A stretch of 64,000 nt of DNA, taken from Litoditis marina (lineage: Eukaryota; Nematoda; Chromadorea; Rhabditida; Rhabditidae). The DNA lies in contig OZ038437.1 in NCBI GenBank assembly GCA_964036275.1, positions 10,843,960 to 10,907,959 on the forward strand. The letters are read 5' to 3'. The notes below the pieces were generated by a model. It did not search any database. It saw only the letters and a program-made list of their open reading frames with translations, and was not told the DNA's origin. Positions 1 to 9,540 of this stretch are shown piece after piece; the first letter of the stretch is position 1; every line of letters starts with the position of its first letter. Both the position numbers and the translations under genes were made by a program.

Positions 1-111
1 TGTTGCCCTTCAGTGATTCATGCAAAAATCTAAGAAAATGGTCGACGTACTTTGAAGAAAATTGTAATAATCTGTTTTGTAATGTCTGCAGACCTTTGAA
101 CAAAAACTAAT

Positions 112-136
112 CTGCGCAGCGCTCCGCGCTGCGCAC
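112..136. repeat. GC-rich palindrome (copy 1 of 3)
   Basis: A near-perfect palindrome built on GCGCAGCG/CGCTGCGC. It recurs at 39631-39655 and 58078-58101; the 58-kb copy shares the preceding AAAAACTAAT. Such short GC hairpins often lie at ends of non-autonomous elements in nematodes, but no element boundary could be fixed here. Confidence 0.55.
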
Positions 137-146
137 GATAATACTC

Positions 147-359
147 TTGAAAAGTCACTCCGACAAAATGCAGGTTAAAAATATTCTAATACAACAGTTT
201 GGAGACACTTGGAAAGCTGCGCTCGAGGCCTACGATGATGCCATGTCCGTTCCGTACAACCACCTGGTTGTTGATAACCACCCGCTCACCGAATCAAAGT
301 ACAGACTACTAACAGATATTACTAGTGGAAATCCTACAGTGTACAATTCTCGTGGATAA
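147..359 (+). CDS. hypothetical 70-aa ORF, possibly part of the Maverick relic
   Basis: An uninterrupted 70-codon frame starts near M-K-S-H-S-D, with a second in-frame ATG at residue 8. Composition is protein-like (FGDTWKAALEAYDDA, LTESKYRLL). I do not recognise the family. It lies about 330 bp upstream of two small ORFs and a PolB fragment of Maverick type, so it may be a decayed ORF of the same element. No splice sites bound it. It may also be a chance frame. Confidence 0.25.
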   Translation: MKSHSDKMQVKNILIQQFGDTWKAALEAYDDAMSVPYNHLVVDNHPLTESKYRLLTDITSGNPTVYNSRG

Positions 360-460
360 TATATTTGTAATGAATAGTTTGAAAAATCTGCTTGGCAGTT
401 ATACAAATAATAGAAAAGGTTTCGAAATGTCCTGTAATGACAGTACAATGTTGCAAAATT

Positions 461-645
461 TTAGGTAAAGAATGTCGGATAAATGTTTTGGAAAGTTGGG
501 TAAATGTTCTCGAATGTTGCCCTAAAGTTTTGGAATGTTGGGTAAATGTTGCAGAATGTTAGGTAAATGTTCTCCAATGCTGCCCCAAAGTTTTGGAATG
601 TTGGGTAAATGTTTTTGAAAGTTTCACAAATGTTCCAGAGAATAC
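461..645. repeat. tandem repeat around GGTAAATGTT
   Basis: Degenerate tandem copies of a unit like TTTTGGAATGTTGGGTAAATG, alternating with GTTCTC-AATG-TTGCCC variants, at least five units. The array keeps a minus-strand frame open by periodicity alone, so that frame is not annotated. Confidence 0.7.
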
Positions 646-693
646 CAGACATTAAATACTAAATACCGGTTCATTTACACGTGTGCACGTGTT

Positions 694-996
694 ATGAGCA
701 GTCGTATTCGAAAGCACGCAGCATTTCTACAAGATTGTTCGAGAAACAATCGAGCCCTCAAAACCGCATTCCCTCAAGAGATTGGCCTACTTGTGGAGAT
801 TGTATACAATTTGTTGGAAAACAATAAAGTATTTCTGACTAATAAAGAGCGTAAGATTCTGAAGCCTTCTTTACCCCTTGTTTACGCATTATCGAAAGAG
901 CGTAGCTCATCCCGTGCTCGACAATTTTTGGGAAAACTGGACGAAAGTGAGATTTGCGCACTTATAACGCCTGTCCTAGCAATTTCCCGACTATGA
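694..996 (+). CDS. Maverick/Polinton-type small ORF (relic)
   Basis: A 100-aa intronless frame beginning MSSRIRKHAAFLQ. The layout is an N-terminal basic helix, a helical middle (LLVEIVYNLLENNK), a lysine-rich LTNKERKILKPS stretch and a hydrophobic end (ITPVLAISRL). This matches, from general knowledge, the small basic proteins encoded near the capsid genes of Mavericks and adinto-like elements; their role is poorly defined and I infer only element membership. The stop overlaps the next start as ATGA, typical of compact viral-type genes. It lies about 270 bp from a convergent PolB fragment. Intactness cannot be judged without relatives. Confidence 0.5.
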   Translation: MSSRIRKHAAFLQDCSRNNRALKTAFPQEIGLLVEIVYNLLENNKVFLTNKERKILKPSLPLVYALSKERSSSRARQFLGKLDESEICALITPVLAISRL

Positions 997-1178
997 AGCT
1001 GCATCACAAGTTCAAACTGGTTCCCATTGATGAGGAGACAAAACATGTGGCGTCTCTCCAGGAAAAGATGACCAAGGTAGCAACTAGCAAAACCCTCCCC
1101 GATGATGAAAAGGTGGCCATTTATGAGGATTTATTGGCCCGGCCCAAAAACTATAAGAAATTCATAAGTTACGACTAA
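993..1178 (+). CDS. second Maverick-type small ORF, ATGA-overlapping
   Basis: ATG at 993 overlaps the upstream stop by four bases. The 61-aa product starts MKLHHKFKLVPIDEE and has PDDEKVAIYEDLL near the middle. The pattern of a short leader, VP-x-(D/E)-E-E, then P-(D/E)-(D/E)-E-K and a tyrosine/leucine helix is a recurring small-protein architecture in Maverick-like elements (family knowledge, not a search). I therefore chose ATG 993 over an upstream alternative start at 954 in the same frame. Function unknown. The tight overlap with the neighbour argues for a shared transcript in the original element. Confidence 0.5.
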   Translation: MKLHHKFKLVPIDEETKHVASLQEKMTKVATSKTLPDDEKVAIYEDLLARPKNYKKFISYD

Positions 1179-1263
1179 AAACATCTCCAACCTTTGTTTT
1201 AGATAATAATCAGGGTGAGTGCCATGAGAGATGCTCTCGAGAACCCCTCCAAAGCTGAGCTGG

Positions 1264-1949
1264 TCATAAATGGTACGGTGGCCCCAATTTCTGCTGTCCG
1301 TCGTTATGAATTCCAAAGAGGCCTCCAGTCTCCCAACGCTCTTCGTCCCAGGACCAGACTCTATAGACCTCCAGTACTTCGTACCCATGCTGAAGTGCCA
1401 AGGTGAGCTCCACGTCGCAGACAGTCACGTGAAGTGCCCGCTCTGAGGGATTGTTGTGGAAGCAGCCGTCGGTACCGCTCTCCGCACACGTCCGACAATT
1501 GGCGTAGACAAGTTTCTCGTTGTGGCGCATTCCAATGATAGGATACCGAAGATTCCGTGGCGGTAGGACGTCGCATCTGATCAGTCCTCTGTACGGTGAT
1601 GGTTGCCCTGCCACGAACGGCTCGAAATCGAATGTAATGATCTCCGGATAGCCGATGGGGTACGACGCCACCGATGACGACACGTAGAGAAACAGAGAGC
1701 AAAAATCAAGGTACTCGATTGTCTGCCCCTTGGACCTATCGGGCTCGGCAAGCAGCTGGTAGGTCTGCGTGCGCCCACCCATGAAGGCGTCACGGGGGAT
1801 GAGACGTTCAAGATGGACGCACTCCTTGAAAAACTCGCGCATTGTCACATTTCCCAGTAGCTCTTTCTCGATGTCGTGCTCCCAAATCTGCACCACAGTG
1901 TATCCTTCACGCTCCAAAACGGCAATTCGCACTGGGTCTCGTCGTAGAC
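1264..1949 (-). pseudogene. protein-primed family B DNA polymerase fragment (Maverick PolB)
   Basis: A 228-codon open frame follows a good acceptor (TCTAATTGCAG) at 1950. It holds, in order, the REGYTVVQIWEHD strand, GGRTQTYQL, the motif A region YLDFCSLF with its catalytic aspartate, YPIGYPEIITFDFEPF, GLIRCDVLPPRNLRYP, a Cys/His cluster (CRTCAE...CFHN) and VEVYRVW-like sequence. This order is characteristic of the protein-primed PolB of Mavericks/Polintons. The usual SLYP after the motif A aspartate is changed to SLFLY, and the polymerase ends just after EVYRVWSWDEE, lacking motifs B and C. It is therefore a truncated, non-functional remnant. Family membership is well supported. Confidence 0.75.
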
Positions 1950-2399
1950 CTGCAATTAGAAGATTTTTAGCATTGGTGTGATGGTTATTGAGTCGGAATA
2001 CTCACGATTCACCACCAAGCTTCTTGTACTTCAGCTCAATACCTGTGAATTCCTCAAATTGGTAAAAATTACAAAATATAATACAAAGGCCGGAGCCGCG
2101 GCGGCGGCGGCAAGAGCGGCGGCGGCCGCGGCGGCGGCAATCAAGAGAACCGCAGCCTCTGGAAGTGTTCATTTTGCGTGTATTACCGGCTGGATCAAAC
2201 CCTGCGACCATCATCCTACCAGCACAACTATTTAATTTGTTCCCATTATAGAGTTCGTTAGTTTACACCCATGAGGTCTTTAAATTAACAGTACAGAGCA
2301 TTTATAGTCTGAATCACAGTAACAGATAGCTACCCGATTGTCTTTCTTAACTCAGCTTCTGTAATTCTAAGATATCAATGCGTAAAACAAAGTTGATAA
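1950..2399. other. non-coding interval with (GGC)n run
   Basis: A GGC/GCC trinucleotide run with AAGAGC interruptions occupies about 2090-2145. Minus-strand sequence 2000-2215 is open but low in complexity and could be degraded upstream PolB exon. Nothing else is supported. Confidence 0.5.
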
Positions 2400-3193
2400 C
2401 TAACCGGTGAGCTGCCTAGCTTGGGCCACCTTCACTAACGCCTTCTGGTCTCTGCAGTCCGGGCAGCGGTTGCCGTTGGGAGACCTCATCCTGGGAACAT
2501 TTTCGGTTATAGTGGACACCAGTCCTAGGAGCCTCTTACCGTATCACACTTTAGCTCCCAGCGACCACTTTCCGGTGCTTCGAAAACGGGTTTCACAAAT
2601 ATCTATACTGGATCGACCACAGAAAACATTGATGTTTTCCATAACCTTTACGCAGTACAGCCTAGAACCTTTGTATACCTACTGCCGATGTTGTCAGGAA
2701 GAAAAATGAACATACTATCAGTTGTTTAGTGTGCTCAGTCATACCATTCCAGCTCCTAATGCAGGTTCACGTCTTTCCACGTGTAATAACACTTATATGT
2801 ATTCACTAGGAAAATAAAACATTGAAACTCACAGTTCCTCCCTGCACACGTGACACATGGTGTGCCCACATCGGGTCGTGATTGCCCGGCGCGCATCTGC
2901 AAGAATCATCATTAGACCATGGCGGTGTCATAATTTTACTTAGCCCAACTTCAACGATAACCGTATACCGCACTCGCGAAACGCTGAACTATCCGGTTAG
3001 TTAATGTGCAAATGGTTGGTTGAATTAACGGAGAACTAGCCGAGGTCTGTTTAGGCTAGAGTTTTGTGGTAACTACGATGAGTCCGCTAAGCTGGAAAAA
3101 AACAAATTGATTCAATAACTGTTCACTACTCACCTGAGTACACACTCAGACAGATATGGCACTCCAAAGCCAAAGTCAGCAAAGCATCCATAG
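2400..3193 (-). CDS. 70-aa RING-finger protein, three exons
   Basis: Exons 3193-3134, 2896-2833 and 2490-2400 join in phase across two good introns (237 and 342 nt; donors GTGAGT and GTGAGT; acceptors CTTGCAG and TTCCCAG). The joined frame runs from ATG 3191 to TAG 2400 and encodes 70 residues. It contains a full C3HC4 RING: ECHICLSVYSD, then TTRCGHTMCHVC, then RCPDC. RING domains bind two zinc ions and usually recruit E2 ubiquitin-conjugating enzymes, so an E3 ligase or adaptor role is likely but inferred. TTTTTCAG lies two bases before the ATG, the usual layout of an SL1 trans-splice site, so the gene may be complete at this size; an upstream coding exon cannot be excluded. The C-terminus after the RING is a short basic/Q helix (KALVKVAQARQL). 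RING exon fragments resembling it occur at 6.2, 43 and 56 kb. Confidence 0.8.
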
Positions 3194-3200
3194 CTGAAAA
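3188..3200 (-). promoter_or_regulatory. probable SL1 trans-splice acceptor
   Basis: On the minus strand GTGTTTTTCAG is followed by CT and the ATG of the RING gene. An acceptor immediately upstream of the start codon with no visible paired donor is typical of nematode trans-splicing. Confidence 0.5.
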
Positions 3201-3540
3201 ACACAATTCTGAACACATCAGGCACTGATCAGTAACTAAGCGAGCTAAAAGAAACAGACATACAGAAAAACATCGTGAAAAAGGTACAAACTATGTTCAT
3301 ATATTATGGAGACATCTATGGAAAAGCACAATACACCGCGAGTTGGGGTGTGGTAGTAGAGTACTGATATGGAAAAACTCTCTCAGAGTTCGCGAGCGCC
3401 CTGTAACCACGCCCCCCACAAGCTGTGACCTGAGAAGAGTGTTGTAACTCGGGGCAGATGAACCTGATGTGTACATAACCCAGTAAGATGTGCGAACCTG
3501 GGAAGAGAAACAAAGAATAATGAAAATGCGTAACAAACAC
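3201..3540. other. unassigned upstream region
   Basis: A minus-strand stretch with acceptor TCTTCCCAG near 3497 and frame VRTSYWVMYTSG could be a stray exon, but no consistent donor or partner exon was found. Otherwise nothing is recognised. Confidence 0.3.
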
Positions 3541-3770
3541 TTATTATAGCCAGTATTTGGTCAATCACTACGATATTTGGAATCACTGAAACATCATGTT
3601 CATGAACACACCTGAGATAGTTTTTAAAAGTAATATGTTTAAATTAACAGCACAGATAATATTCAGTAAATTAGTACAAACTTTATATTCTCGCTAAAAC
3701 ATTATGGCCATGAAGAACACTGCAGATGTTTTGGACGAAGTAAGTAGAAAACTAACCTGATAGAAAGAAT

Positions 3771-3960
3771 TTAGTGATTCTTCTTGAAGTAGTATGTACG
3801 GCTACTTTTCAGAGATGTATGCTCTAGTAATGAAAATAAGATAGGGTGGACGATTACACCAAGATGCCCCGCCCACAAGTTAATTGGGGTTTCTGTTTTG
3901 GGTACCACACCTGGGCAATAATATTGAGAAAGCAAGAGGTAACTGGGCTTCACCAGAAAA
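3771..3960 (-). repeat. dispersed ~190-bp repeat with conserved open frame
   Basis: Copies lie at 3771, 5222 (inverted), 27920, 33587, 51979 and 53455 (inverted), with partial copies at 25720 and 47850. Read on the minus strand here, the frame contains PGVVPKTETPINLWAGHLG and then SLLEHTSLKSSRTYYF. Four copies are open through this region; the two inverted copies share a TAG after TPIN. In the copies that extend far enough, the coding strand ends in TATCAG or TATAAG followed by GTTAGT, a donor-like junction. It may be an exon mobilised with its splice site or a non-autonomous element. Function unknown. Confidence 0.6.
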
Positions 3961-4431
3961 CTCAATTATGTCCTAAAAATACAGATAGAAACCAAATTAT
4001 GATAAATCGAAACCCAAAACACAGAGGAACTTACAGCTTCAGGAATGTGATCGAACTACAAACACAGAAAAACATGTTGAAAAACGTGTAATGATGGTCA
4101 AATTTAGTGGCGATGGTCAAAGTCAAAATGAAAAAAACTTTTTGTTTTGCAACTCAGAAAAGTTAGAGGCGAAATATATCCTTTTCTGTTCCTACTTAGG
4201 CTGTTATAGTAAGATTACAGAACTTTCAGTCGGTTTTATACTCGTAAATAGTTAGTGTTATGGGACAAATTATCAACTTTTGCATCCAATTTCGATTCCC
4301 TATTGAGAAGAGTGTTCGAAATATATGTTTTACTCTCGAAAAAGGACATTGATTGTGTACGGTAGGAGCCTCAGTAGATAGGATGTGCACTATACACTAC
4401 TCATGTACTGTTAGTCAATCGCACAGTCACA

Positions 4432-4530
4432 TAAAACATGTTAAACACAGCAGAACTCAAAAATGTGCCATGACAAAGTGCACAATTCCTCATTAGAATG
4501 CTAAGTTTACGTGATAAAGTGGATGCCAAA
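4432..4530. repeat. R-B repeat (copy interrupted by a tRNA-like TIR element)
   Basis: Consensus includes AACACAGCAGAACTCAG, GTGCAATGACAAAGTGCAC and CATTAGAATGCTAA. Other copies: 7865-7965, 15235-15350, 29335-29440, 44450-44550, 44740-44850, 52640-52735 and 56885-56985 (inverted). The tail of this copy (CAATTCACTTCTAGTATA in others) resumes at about 4712 after the inserted element. Confidence 0.7.
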
Positions 4531-4711
4531 TTTATATATTTCCATCTCTCACCGGAATCGAACCTGAGGGCAAAAGATTCGTAACAGGCCGCTAACCACT
4601 GCGCTATTATAGGGCATAACGGGCATGTTTTGGAATCGAAGACATGTGTGCGTACACAGCGGCAAGTGAAATATACAGTACCCTCCCGCCTTTCCGTTGG
4701 CGACGACTATA
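4515..4711 (-). mobile_element. TIR element carrying tRNA-like A and B boxes (copy 1)
   Basis: Ends are TAAAGTGGATGCCAAA and TTGGCGACGACTATA, imperfect inverted repeats beginning at TA. Read on the minus strand, the element contains TAGCGCAGTGGTT, matching a Pol III A box, and 40-odd bases later GGTTCGATTCCG, matching a B box. TA termini suggest a Tc1/mariner-type MITE; the internal boxes suggest a tRNA-derived promoter. It is inserted inside an R-B repeat. No coding capacity. Confidence 0.65.
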
Positions 4712-5589
4712 ATTGAATTGACTTCTACTATAGATGTTTTCTGTAACCGTCTGTTTTTCGCCAATCTCTTGCGACTCGCATGGTTAAATATTTCATTTCT
4801 TAGAACACGCGCTGTATTTCGCAGAACAGCATAGCTATGGTTGTGACTATTAGATTATTTTAGTTTTCATCGAGACCCCTAAAGTAGAAATGCAAAACAT
4901 TCTTGCGTTTAGACCAGTGAACTTCATTGAAAAGTTAAACACCTTGTACAATTCGTTCCTATTTTCTTTTACAAAGAGTGTTCCGATGCGTTTTTTCATT
5001 AAATGAAGATTCGTACTAGAAAGCTATCCTTGGAACGTGAAATAGCATAATTGAGCTACGTGAAAAACGTGAACACATGATTATGTCTCTCAACGTTTTA
5101 AGTAAGAGGGAAAAGTTATCTTTATCATTTCTGTATCTTATTCTATAAGAAACAGTTTACATAGTTTGCTTTCTATCTGTACTTTAAGGACATAATTGAG
5201 TTTTTTGGTAAGGCCGAATTACCTTTCGCTTTCTCAGTATTATTACCCAGGTGTGCTACCTAAAACAGAAACCCCAATTAACTAGTGGGCGGGGCATCTT
5301 CGTGTAACCTTCAGCCCTATCTTATTCTTACTACTGGAGCATACAAATCTGGAAAGTAGTCGTACTTACTTTTTTTAAAACATTTACCATATTCTTATTG
5401 TCAGGTTAGTTTTATTTAAAGCGTTTTTCTCGTTTCGTTTCAAGCAGACTGGTCAAATCAGACATATATGCTGGTTTCAATATATTTAAGTAATAATTTC
5501 GAAACGAGGTGAGCATTAACACTTTTTCAATTAAACTACGTTTCCTTCGATTTTTCAGCAGCGGTTCCATTGTAAGTAATTATACTCGT

Positions 5590-5775
5590 TCCACCCTCTA
5601 CAGTAATATGCTTAAACTTCAAGCTCAAAGTTTCATTCGTTGACGCTATGGATTTTCTTCAAATTTTGGTCATCTGTACCTTCAGTAGTACAAACTCTAA
5701 AAGTTTGGAACCAAAGTATATAATATCTCATTAGAAATTGCCTCCTGAGAATTTGACGTTTTACTGTGTCTGCAG
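5590..5775. repeat. partial copy of the 550-bp TIR element
   Basis: Starts with TTCCACCCTCTACAGTAATATG, like the ends of the complete copies at 23818-24366 and 48786-49330, and continues into their ATTTTGGT...AAACT inner region. Confidence 0.5.
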
Positions 5776-5999
5776 TAACAGAGTACTATTGTTGTAATTT
5801 TAATGTGAGAATTATATGTAATTTTATGAATGCGATGTTTAGAGCGGATTAGAAATCGCTAAGTTGGTTCGCTGTCTATACTTTCGATGCTGGCTACTAC
5901 AAGAGTTACACATACCGGATTTTCGCGGTTCCCATGACTGGTGACATTGTTCAAGGTACATTTTATTTTCATCGACATGTACTCTACCATCTTTGCATT

Positions 6000-6118
6000 T
6001 TAAAACAATTATGTGGAGTAATCCCGTGTTAACGGTCCTTTAAACTGCAATTGAAAAATGTATCACGGTTTAAAGGACTGAAGCGTTGAGATTAGACCAC
6101 ATAATCGACCTTCTTTAA
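6000..6118. mobile_element. TTAA-flanked palindromic MITE (copy 1)
   Basis: Arms built on TCCTTTAAACTGCAATTG and its complement around a short AAAAATG centre, flanked on both sides by TTAA. Related copies lie at 45159-45282, 55829-55947 and 62328-62451. TTAA flanks are the target signature of piggyBac-type transposases, so mobilisation by such an enzyme is inferred. Confidence 0.65.
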
Positions 6119-6217
6119 ATGAAATAGGAACTAAGTTGATTTGCGGACTCTATTCCAATAAACTGCAAATATTCAAATCTCCGCTTTGCACAAAATAATG
6201 ACATCCGTTGGATCTCT

Positions 6218-6963
6218 GGTAGAATGCACATTATGCCTGCACAGTTTTAGTGGTGAGTATATATAGTCGCCATTTCCCCCATAAAGACAGCAGAGGGTTC
6301 AATTGATTGAGCGATGCGGGGCGAGCGGTCGTTGACTATCTGCCAGCGGTTGAGAGAGTGTGTAGATCGATGATACGCAGACTGGCTGGCCTCTCGCCAA
6401 ACCTCAGCCTTCACAAAATTGATGGTACGGTGTCCACGACGGTTTGAAAAACCCTATACTATCTGTTGCCTTTGCACTCTGGTTTCTTGTATTCTAGATA
6501 TCATATATGAATTATGATGTATTTAACGACCAGACTACAGTCTTTTTAGGAACCAACCTACAAACTACACATCAAAATGGCCATTGGACGTTCTTTCATT
6601 GGACAAATATGTACCCTCAGCCACGCCGAAAACTTCGAACTTCTACAGGCTGAAATGCACTAGCTGATGCACAGAATGATGCGATTGGTCAGTTTTAATG
6701 TACAAGTTTCTGATAAATTCAATTATCTCATTCCAAAGCAGGACTTAGCCGTAATTTTCACGAATCATTTCACGATTATCATTTCGTTCAGATGTTCTCT
6801 GTCTCGGACTGAATGCTACTTGGCTACTGACAGTGCCCGAAGAAAGTTGGAACTCCGAAACAGCTGGAGTAGTTCAGCTTCAGATGCTGATCTACGAGAA
6901 GTCGTTCCTCCATTTACAGAAGGAATGATTCCAACTTGGCACGTACCACGTATAGACACATAG
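6218..6963 (+). pseudogene. decayed gene copy with RING half-exon (copy A)
   Basis: Contains the 30-nt exon TGGTAG|AATGCACATTATGCCTG...AGTG|GTGAGT, whose frame ECTLCLHSFS resembles the first zinc half-site of the 2.4-kb RING gene. Further on, a frame starting MAIGRSFIGQICTLSHAEN is broken by TAG where copy B (56262) has CAG. The 3' part (about 6790-6963) encodes ATDSARRKLELRNSW and ends RIDT-stop; a second, overlapping frame is also open. The sequence 6300-6450 (SVVDYLPAVERV in copy B) is protein-like but unrecognised. The in-frame stop and lack of a coherent full model mark this as a pseudogene. Confidence 0.5.
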
Positions 6964-7450
6964 CAACGAGCGAATCGGAATGTATACTTGTACTGTGATT
7001 ATCATTTCTAATGCATAAATCTGTCAATATTTATCTTTATTTCCGTCACAATTCAAATAGAACACCTGGGTAATACTGTTGGCCAGCTATGAGTAGTTTC
7101 ACAATGTCTCAGAACTCAAATATATTCCGGAAGCATGAAAAGGACGAAATTCGGTTTTGAACATACACTACAACAGAACTTGTAAGTTTTGAATCAGTCA
7201 GATATGTTATAGTTTTACGGAAGGATTTTCACAAAGAGAGGTGTAGAACATGGCTGTGAAACGAGTGGGCATGACCTATAACAGCTCCGACACATCTTTT
7301 TCAATAAGTATATGTACCAGAAGAAATGTCATAGTGAAACTTGGGTTAAAGTCTGGTTTGAAAATGGAACAGGACTTATAAATAGCTGAGAGGAATCAAA
7401 TGAATGTTACCTTGAGGAATGTTGCTCATTATTTCCCATCTATTGATCCA
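6964..7450. repeat. duplicated 3' flank (partner 60427-60930)
   Basis: Near-identical to 60427-60930 apart from an A/T-rich insertion in the latter. Includes ACTTATAAATAGCTGAGAGG in both copies, a TATA-like string of unknown use. No exon recognised. Confidence 0.7.
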
Positions 7451-7474
7451 TTATTTCACCGAAAATATAGAAAA

Positions 7475-7965
7475 TGAGGACAATTTGTATAAACAACGAT
7501 GTAAAGTGAGAGACAATTAGTTGTTGAGATTGAACTGCCTAGAAAAGGAGGACAATAACTCAAAATGGAAATAAAAAATCTAATCTCGCAATTTTCATGA
7601 TCGTCCTGACACACTGATTCGAAAAATAAGTGCTAAATCGTTGAGAACATTCCGCTTACACTAAAAACGCTTCTTAGATTAACGTTTGGTCCACACACCG
7701 TGGTTTTGAGTTTTCATAGAAACGTAGGATCAAGTTACAGAAACAGCGGGATAGTACAGAATACCGTATACGCTTTTATTGAAGATATCGAACCCCCACC
7801 AAACAGTGATTCACTGTTCTGCAACGACGCTTGTTCTTATACTTTCAGTCAACCGTATAGTCATGTGAAACGTTTGGACACAGAAGAACTCAGAAACGTG
7901 TTATGACGAAGTGCACGATTCCTCCTTAGAATGCTAACCTTAATGACTTACTTCGAGAATAGTTT
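7475..7965. mobile_element. half copy of RT/R-B inverted-repeat element
   Basis: 7475-7610 matches one arm of the inverted-repeat element at 56636-57240. 7715-7815 matches antisense the C-terminal part of the reverse-transcriptase ORF at 28.7 kb (shared CAGCGGGATAG and AAACAGTGATT). 7865-7965 is an R-B repeat. The association of all three suggests that R-B and the arms belong to the RT-encoding element. Confidence 0.5.
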
Positions 7966-7999
7966 AGCTCAGTTTGCAAACAACATAATGAAGGATTCA

Positions 8000-8404
8000 C
8001 CCGGCAGTCAGTACCTCGCAATAAGAGGGACAAAAAATATTTAAATCTCACCATTCATTACAAATTTTGGCTAAAACGAGACCGAACTACAAACACATCT
8101 AGATAGGACAGCATGCATCTCTCTTTTCTTCTTCTCTTTTTTTTTCCTTTCACGCTTTCTTTCCATGTCGAACTGGGCTGATGTGTAGTTTCTGTAGTTT
8201 GATGCTTCAGAAAAGCATACATTTATTTATTTTATTTATTCATTTATCTACACTCAAAGAATGTGGCACTAGCTCATCAGAGAAAGAGAAGAAGAATAGA
8301 GAAAAAAATTGCCATGAAATTTAAATTGTTCACAGTTCACTTTTTGTACGATGTTGTATCGGAGAGGGTTGAACATTAGTATTTGAATATATATTACAAG
8401 GTAG
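8000..8404. other. AT-rich spacer
   Basis: Holds a TTTATTTATT run around 8221-8250 and C/T-rich sequence near 8120. The words GAACTGGGCTGATGTGTAG recur near 29530. No gene seen. Confidence 0.5.
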
Positions 8405-9185
8405 GCGCCGGCGGCTAAAGCCGCCTCCTCCTCCCTTGTTTTAACTCCAGGCTGGCGAGAGCTTCTCGGAGTATTTGTCCAATTTTCACCCTATTTTCCG
8501 ACGATTTATCAACAATTTAAATCACGTTTTTCTCAACGTGGGGCGCAATGTTTCTACAACATTTAGAGCCACACTCTACCTAACATGGAGCGCAACATTT
8601 CTCCCTGACATACTTACATAGAACACGACTTCCTCCCCAACATAGAGCGCGACCTCTCTTCTCCCTAACATAGAGCGCGACATATCTCCCTAACAAAGAG
8701 CGCGACATCTTTCCCTAACATAGAGCGCGACTGCTCTCCCTAACATAAAGCGCAACAGCTCTCCTCAACATAGAGCGCGAAATCTCTCCCTAACATAGAG
8801 CGCGAGACCTTTCTTTCACATAGAGCGTAACATTTCTCCCTAATATACTTACATAGAACACGACTTCCTCCCCAACATAGAGCGCGACATCTCTTCACCC
8901 TGAAATAGAGCGCGACATCCTCCCTAACGTATAGCGCGTTATTTCTTCGCCCTAAAATAGAGCGCGACATCTCTTCCTAACATAGAGCGCGAGACCTTTC
9001 TTTCACATAGAGCGCGACAATTATACCTAACAGAGCGTGAGTTAGTTTCTCAACATAGAGCTCTTCTTGCACCATAGTTCACCTGAACATACAGCGCGCG
9101 AGCTATCTTTAACATGGAGCGCGAGAGCCCCTTTATATCAGAGAGTGAGACGATTTTTTTTCAACATGACATGAGCACGACAACC
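8405..9185. repeat. composite satellite block 1 with GC hairpin
   Basis: Opens with a GCCGGCGGCTAAAGCCGCC hairpin at about 8406-8424, also present at 9841 and 12682. From about 8545 follow degenerate copies of a 22-25 bp unit centred on AACATAGAGCGCGAC. Short frames here reflect the periodicity. No CRISPR-like spacers: unit-to-unit variation is only point change and small indel. Confidence 0.85.
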
Positions 9186-9291
9186 TAAACATTTCCCGAA
9201 AAGGTTTAAATGCAACGGTCTGAAATATTATTTCGAAATGATTTTCTCCACCTTTCACCACCTCTTCCAGCCATATTCCGTAACCGTAAGC

Positions 9292-9540
9292 TCAATCATA
9301 GAGCAGTAACAACATGGAAAAAATCTCTTTTTGTCTACTTGTTTCTGGGTGTTGAGGTTCTTCTTGGTTCTCCGGTCTTGAACAGCGGTTTTCCTCTCCA
9401 CGGGCGACCGGCTCAGCAGCTTCTCCGAGAGTAGATCCGTCTTCGTCCATCCGCCCAGTCCCGTCCAGAGCAGCCATCCTTCGAGCGAACACACCGTTCG
9501 AATGGCTCTCTCCGCTCAGCGCCGCGATTATATGCTTGAT
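9292..9540 (-). other. TATA-led short unit with 61-aa frame
   Basis: On the minus strand CATATAATCGCGG (about 9525) precedes ATG 9477 by about 50 nt; the frame MAALDGTGRMDEDGS... runs 61 codons to 9292. A parallel unit at 13362-13583 has TATAAAA at the same distance and shares GAGAGCCATTCGAACG upstream of the ATG and ACAAAAAGAGATTT at the 3' end, but its protein is unrelated. The conserved promoter-like layout with non-conserved protein suggests a transcribed non-coding unit or decayed element rather than a gene. Confidence 0.35.

Larger units (their letters stand above)
3541..5790. repeat. segmental duplication block A, first part (partner 51830-53975)
   Basis: Near-identical in order and orientation to 51830-53975, including the same nested repeats: dispersed repeat at 3771-3960, R-B repeat at 4432-4530, tRNA-like TIR element at 4515-4711, inverted dispersed repeat at 5222-5385 and the TIR-type sequence at 5590-5775. 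The shared nested insertions show the duplication occurred after them. Confidence 0.85.

Noticed and set aside
1361..1811. Open frames overlapping the PolB fragment
   Set aside because: Other-frame shadows of the polymerase coding sequence, with compositional bias only.
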